Assembly (NCBI GenBank): GCA_028284415.1
Contig: JANQRU010000004.1
Coordinates: 124,001 to 188,000 of the forward strand
Direction: 5' to 3'
From: Pyrinomonadaceae bacterium
Lineage (GTDB): Bacteria > Acidobacteriota > Blastocatellia > Pyrinomonadales > Pyrinomonadaceae
Length of the DNA stretch: 64,000 bases
Positions 60,655 to 64,000 of this stretch are shown here, in pieces. The translations under genes and the position numbers were made by a program. The notes beneath the pieces are model-generated. The model was not told where the DNA came from. It did no database searches and worked only from the letters and a program-made list of their open reading frames with translations. The stretch's first letter is position 1. Each line of letters begins with the position of its first letter.

Positions 60655-60663
60655 TAGTATAGT
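60634..60663 (+). promoter_or_regulatory. Predicted sigma70-type promoter of nrdJ
   Basis: TTGACA (60634-60639), 18-base spacer, TATAGT (60658-60663). An alternative -10, TAGTAT at 60655-60660, gives a 15-base spacer. The promoter lies in the NrdR box region, so repression by NrdR would block it. Confidence 0.65.
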
Positions 60664-60816
60664 TTTTGAACTTGAGAGAAATACTTCTCGGTTGTTCAAG
60701 AAAGGTCTAAAAATATTACCTTCAAAAACTCGCAATAAAAATTGCAAAAATATCAAAATAAAAATATGAATTTGAAGCATTAGCTGTCTTTAAATTTATT
60801 ACTATGAGGAGCGTAT

Positions 60817-63375
60817 ATGAGTGCAGTCTTTGAGCCTGTTGTGTCGGGCAAATTTGTCGCCAAAAACGGCAAAACAAATGGAAACGGAACGGGAACTTCC
60901 AGAAAGCGTGACGTAGTTCCTGTTGGCGTAAATGCTGAAAAAGTAATCAGCAAAAGATATTCTTTAAAGGATGAACATGGCAATCCTTTAGAAAAATGGG
61001 ATGACATCGTGCGTCGTGTCGTTGGTCACGTTGGCAAAGCGGAAACTGATCCGGCGATGCGTGATTTCTTTTATAATGCGATGTTGGATATTATGCTCAA
61101 TCGTGAGTTTGTTCCAAATACACCGTGTCTAGTTAACGCTGGCAAACCAAAAGGTCAATTAGCCGCTTGTTTTGTTTTAAATGTTCCTGATTCAATCAAC
61201 GGAATTATGGAACACGCACAAAATGTAGCGATTATTCACCAAACGGGTGGCGGAACAGGGATGACTTATGAATTCTTGAGACCACATGGTTCGATGGTTA
61301 ATTCAACACGCGGTGTCGCTTCAGGTCCCGTATCTTTTATGAACATCGTTAATGGCACAACCGAAGTCGTCAAACAAGGTGGTGTCCGACGCGGTGCAAA
61401 TATGGGAATTTTGAGCATCAAGCACCCTGATGTTTTAAGATTTATTCACGCTAAAAATGACCAAGATTCATTAACCAATTTCAACATTTCCGTAACTGTT
61501 AGTGATGATTTTATGGATGCGGTTGATAATAAAGAATGGTTCCAAACTGAATTTGAAGGAAAGTCTTGGGATCAACCTATTTATGATGCGGCAACTGGAA
61601 GTGAGTATGTCGTTTATAGACGTGAAGATGGAACAACCATAACTTTTGCCGACAAACAAGCCTTTGAAAATGCGGATCTATCCGACTGCACAATTGAACA
61701 ACCCCCGCAAGCAGGCTTAGTTTACGCCCCCGACATCTGGAATCGCATTATTGCTTCGGCACACAAATATGCTGAACCAGGAATTATTTTTATTGACGAA
61801 GTTAATCGCCACAATCACATGATGAATACAATGGGTCCAATTCACGCATGTAACCCTTGTGGTGAGCAAATGCTCCACTTTAACAACTCTTGTAATTTAG
61901 GCTCGATTGATTTAGCGAAGTTTTATCAAGAAGCCGGCGACGGCATGAATGCCGATGAATGCATTAACTGGGAAAAACTTGCCCACGTTACACATCTCTG
62001 CACGCGCTTCTTGGATAATGTTGTTGATGCCGGGTACTTCCCGCTTCCTGAAATTGACGATGTTGTAAAAAGAACACGTCCCGTAGGTCTTGGGATTATG
62101 GGATTTGCCGACCTTTGCTTAAAACTCAAAGTTACATACGGCGAAGATGATTCAATTGAATTAATGGAAAAAGTTATGGGATTTGTTCGTCGTGAAGCTT
62201 GGAAAGCTTCTCTGGAACTCGGTGCAGAAAAAGGCACATTCCCTGAACTTGAAGGAAACCGCGATGCTTATGCAGATTTTATCTATGACGAACTCGGTAT
62301 TTCCCGTGATGTTCCTTTAACTCCAAGAAACTATGAAGTTACAACGATTGCTCCGACTGGAACAATTTCACTTGTTGCAGAAACATCTTCGGGTATTGAA
62401 CCAAATTTCTCTTGGGCTTATGTCCGTAGAGATACACTTGGCGAAAGATTCTACGTCAACACAATGGCAGCAGAAGCTCTCGGCGTAAAAGTTGATCAGT
62501 CTGATCCTGAATCAATCAAAAAAGCGGCTGAATTCGTTGTTGAAAATGAAGACAAACTTCCATCACATTTTATCTCGGCGATGGATATCACTTCTCATCA
62601 GCACGTTAGAGTTTTAGCAGCAGCTCAAAAACACGTTGATAATTCAATTTCTAAAACCTGTAATGGTGCGAAAGATGACACAGTTGAATCGGTTGATAAA
62701 CTTTACCGAATGGCGAAAGACTTAGGCTGTAAGGCAGTCAGCTATTACCGTGACGGAAGCCGTGACGGTCAGGTTCTAACCTCGATGAAAACAGATGAGA
62801 AAAAACCTGAGGAAACAACCGAAACTGCTGATACTGTCGGACAAAGTGGAGAATTTGTTGTAACCAATACTGAAACTGATACACAACAAAGAATCACGCG
62901 TCCGAGAGAATTAAAAGGTTCAACTTGGAGAATTCCCTTTGATGGCGTAAATCTTTATGTAACAGTTAATCACGATGGTGAAAATGTTTTGGAAGTCTTC
63001 GCAACAGGACCAATTTCCGAAGGTGTCGGACTGCTCGCTTCGCGTATGCTTCGCGGTGGGTTTGATGTCAAAGAAGTTGCCAGAAGCTTGAATAAAGTAA
63101 CCGGAACACATGCGGTTTGGTTTAATGAAAGACTTCTGACATCCCCTGAACAGGCGATTGCCGAAACCCTTCTTTTAACCGACAGACGATTAAAAGGCGG
63201 TCCAACATCTGAAAGACAAATCCAAAAAGCTGTATCTGAAGAAACTGAAATTTCAACGGAAAGCGATTCTAACATGTCCAGCATGATTGGCACCTGCCCT
63301 GAGTGTAAAGGACAACTTGAACACGCTTCGGGATGCGATTTCTGCCGAGATTGCGGATACTCAAAATGCAAATAA
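60817..63375 (+). CDS. nrdJ: Vitamin B12-dependent (class II) ribonucleotide reductase
   Basis: Reduces ribonucleotides using adenosylcobalamin and needs no oxygen. The 852-residue protein has [12 protein letters not shown], the [14 protein letters not shown] loop, [41 protein letters not shown] (catalytic site) and the substrate loop [21 protein letters not shown]. The C-terminal CPECKG and [13 protein letters not shown] form a zinc/redox tail. The ATG has the strong site GAGGAG. NrdR boxes and a promoter are upstream. No nrdAB or nrdDG in the window. Confidence 0.96.
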   Translation: MSAVFEPVVSGKFVAKNGKTNGNGTGTSRKRDVVPVGVNAEKVISKRYSLKDEHGNPLEKWDDIVRRVVGHVGKAETDPAMRDFFYNAMLDIMLNREFVPNTPCLVNAGKPKGQLAACFVLNVPDSINGIMEHAQNVAIIHQTGGGTGMTYEFLRPHGSMVNSTRGVASGPVSFMNIVNGTTEVVKQGGVRRGANMGILSIKHPDVLRFIHAKNDQDSLTNFNISVTVSDDFMDAVDNKEWFQTEFEGKSWDQPIYDAATGSEYVVYRREDGTTITFADKQAFENADLSDCTIEQPPQAGLVYAPDIWNRIIASAHKYAEPGIIFIDEVNRHNHMMNTMGPIHACNPCGEQMLHFNNSCNLGSIDLAKFYQEAGDGMNADECINWEKLAHVTHLCTRFLDNVVDAGYFPLPEIDDVVKRTRPVGLGIMGFADLCLKLKVTYGEDDSIELMEKVMGFVRREAWKASLELGAEKGTFPELEGNRDAYADFIYDELGISRDVPLTPRNYEVTTIAPTGTISLVAETSSGIEPNFSWAYVRRDTLGERFYVNTMAAEALGVKVDQSDPESIKKAAEFVVENEDKLPSHFISAMDITSHQHVRVLAAAQKHVDNSISKTCNGAKDDTVESVDKLYRMAKDLGCKAVSYYRDGSRDGQVLTSMKTDEKKPEETTETADTVGQSGEFVVTNTETDTQQRITRPRELKGSTWRIPFDGVNLYVTVNHDGENVLEVFATGPISEGVGLLASRMLRGGFDVKEVARSLNKVTGTHAVWFNERLLTSPEQAIAETLLLTDRRLKGGPTSERQIQKAVSEETEISTESDSNMSSMIGTCPECKGQLEHASGCDFCRDCGYSKCK

Positions 63376-63409
63376 ATGTCATTTAACTTTAACTCCTTAA
63401 AGTCTATTC

Positions 63410-63443
63410 GCCTGCTGTTCTTCTTGACAGCAGGCTTTTTTTT
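63410..63443 (+). terminator. Terminator of nrdJ
   Basis: GCCTGCTGT (63410-63418) / ACAGCAGGC (63427-63435), perfect 9-base arms, loop of 8, followed by eight T. Confidence 0.92.
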
Positions 63444-63475
63444 GTTTTTAAGCTAAGTTGGAAATATCAGGTTTG

Positions 63476-63523
63476 CTAACATTTTTGGGCGGATGTTAGA
63501 ATTAATCTTTGTGAAATTTCACA
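63476..63523. promoter_or_regulatory. Two palindromes upstream of the CbbQ/NorQ-type gene
   Basis: CTAACAT (63476-63482) / ATGTTAG (63493-63499), then a perfect 14-base palindrome TGTGAAATTTCACA (63510-63523). Neither is followed by a T-run. They are candidate operators for the gene starting at 63601. Confidence 0.45.
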
Positions 63524-63600
63524 CAAGAAATATTTGAATACGTAATCGTTTTATTTGTAAGAAAATCGCTTACCAATAGACGCTTATCGCTAACTAAATT

Positions 63601-64000
63601 ATGGAATTAGCCGTTGAAAAATATAAGGTTGAAAACGAACCTTACTACTTACCAATTAATCAAGAGGTTGAATTATTTGAAGCCGCATACGAAGCTAAAT
63701 TACCCGCAATGCTCAAAGGTCCGACGGGGTGCGGAAAAACCCGCTTCGTAGAATATATGGCTTATAAATTAAACCGTCCTCTAATAACAGTTGCGTGCCA
63801 TGAGGATTTATCTGCAACAGATTTAGTCGGGCGTTTTTTGCTCGAAGGTGAAGAGACAATTTGGCACGATGGACCTCTCACAACTGCCGTTCGTGAAGGT
63901 GCAATCTGTTATTTGGATGAAGTTGTTGAAGCAAGAAAAGATACGGTCGTAATTATTCACCCTTTGACTGATGACCGACGCAGACTTCCAATTGAAAAAC
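63601..64000 (+). CDS. CbbQ/NirQ/NorQ-type MoxR AAA+ ATPase, 5' part; runs off the window
   Basis: The reading frame starts with ATG at 63601 and is open to the right edge (133 codons seen). It begins [19 protein letters not shown], then has [24 protein letters not shown] (Walker A GPTGCGKT), [54 protein letters not shown] (Walker B CYLDEV). The [17 protein letters not shown] block is typical of CbbQ/NirQ/NorQ. These work with a VWA-domain partner (CbbO/NorD) to insert metal or activate an enzyme. The partner and target lie beyond the window. Confidence 0.9.
   Translation, partial: MELAVEKYKVENEPYYLPINQEVELFEAAYEAKLPAMLKGPTGCGKTRFVEYMAYKLNRPLITVACHEDLSATDLVGRFLLEGEETIWHDGPLTTAVREGAICYLDEVVEARKDTVVIIHPLTDDRRRLPIEK

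Larger units (their letters stand above)
60460..60816. other. Intergenic region between hslO and nrdJ
   Basis: This 357-base gap holds the NrdR boxes and promoter annotated separately, then a leader of about 150 bases with weak hairpins (CTTGAGAGAA...TTCAAG near 60671-60701; GCAATAAAAATTGC at 60734-60747). I see no cobalamin riboswitch: the conserved B12 box is absent. There is no credible ORF longer than the 68-codon antisense frame, which I reject. Confidence 0.6.

Noticed and set aside
60574..60780. 68-codon minus-strand frame in the hslO-nrdJ gap
   Set aside because: It covers the NrdR boxes and the nrdJ promoter and has no motif or ribosome site.
60460..60816. Cobalamin riboswitch before nrdJ
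   Set aside because: The conserved B12 box and the GC-rich core helices are absent; NrdR boxes give a better account of regulation.

Overview
The window is a stretch of AT-rich bacterial chromosome (about 38-40 % GC by eye), densely packed with genes on both strands. I see no rRNA, tRNA, CRISPR array, transposase, integrase or phage gene. The gene content includes DUF5916/CBM9 outer-membrane proteins, DUF2911, DUF3108, DUF4912 beside a GH57 branching enzyme, bactofilin, class II photolyase with DUF2256, a D-proline/glycine reductase B-like protein, and a PilN/PilO set with a TIG-domain protein. Together with B12-dependent ribonucleotide reductase this suggests a Gram-negative heterotroph, most likely a low-GC member of the Acidobacteriota (Blastocatellia-like). 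The taxonomic call is inference from gene families, not a search.

Layout. 1-7.6 kb: end of an SLC12-type cation-chloride cotransporter, DUF2911 lipid/secreted protein, serS, a soluble GT2 glycosyltransferase, galU and a MocR-type regulator. 7.8-15.99 kb: DUF5916 outer-membrane protein, small GNAT/DUF1272/DinB genes, a PPOX-family flavoprotein, glpD, a selenoprotein-B-like reductase and a four-helix membrane protein. 16.2-22.2 kb: membrane histidine kinase, then a polysaccharide group (six-hairpin protein, DUF354 glycosyltransferase-like protein, polyprenyl-phosphate sugar transferase). 22.2-29.3 kb: ttcA, M1-like peptidase, bactofilin, a DUF2256 gene of only 56 codons, an arginyl-tRNA-transferase-like protein and class II photolyase. 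29.4-37.1 kb: FG-GAP protein, three SAM methyltransferases including prmC, YtxH/DUF948 pair, glpK with a HAD phosphatase. 37.2-43.7 kb: a single-ring D2-type Clp ATPase divergent from an ECF sigma/anti-sigma pair, then a membrane glycosyltransferase and inositol-phosphate synthase. 43.7-50.5 kb: a long leftward run (GH57 branching enzyme, DUF4912, DUF3108, ICMT-like, orphan adenine methylase, GT9). 50.7-55.6 kb: FHA-GGDEF diguanylate cyclase and a four-gene type IV pilus/type II secretion-like operon, then a RidA protein. 55.8-64 kb: AbgT transporter, zinc ribbon, MDR oxidoreductase, DUF4304, hslO, nrdJ and the start of a CbbQ/NorQ-type AAA ATPase.

Regulation visible in the sequence: a 38-nt motif is shared by the mocR promoter and the DinB/PPOX divergent promoter 4.7 kb away, which defines a candidate two-locus MocR regulon. 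A NrdR box pair overlaps a sigma70-like promoter in front of nrdJ. Many convergent gene pairs end either in clean bidirectional hairpin terminators, in long palindromic intergenic repeats, or in 4-base tail-to-tail stop-codon overlaps. Several of the palindromic repeats share sequence modules and look like one dispersed repeat family.

No single locus is an obviously new defence or mobile system. The best candidates for new biology are the MocR-PPOX-DinB operator pair, the TIG-PilP fusion with a Glu5-less pseudopilin, the DUF2256/ATE-like/photolyase neighbourhood, and the stand-alone Clp D2 ATPase facing an ECF sigma/anti-sigma pair.
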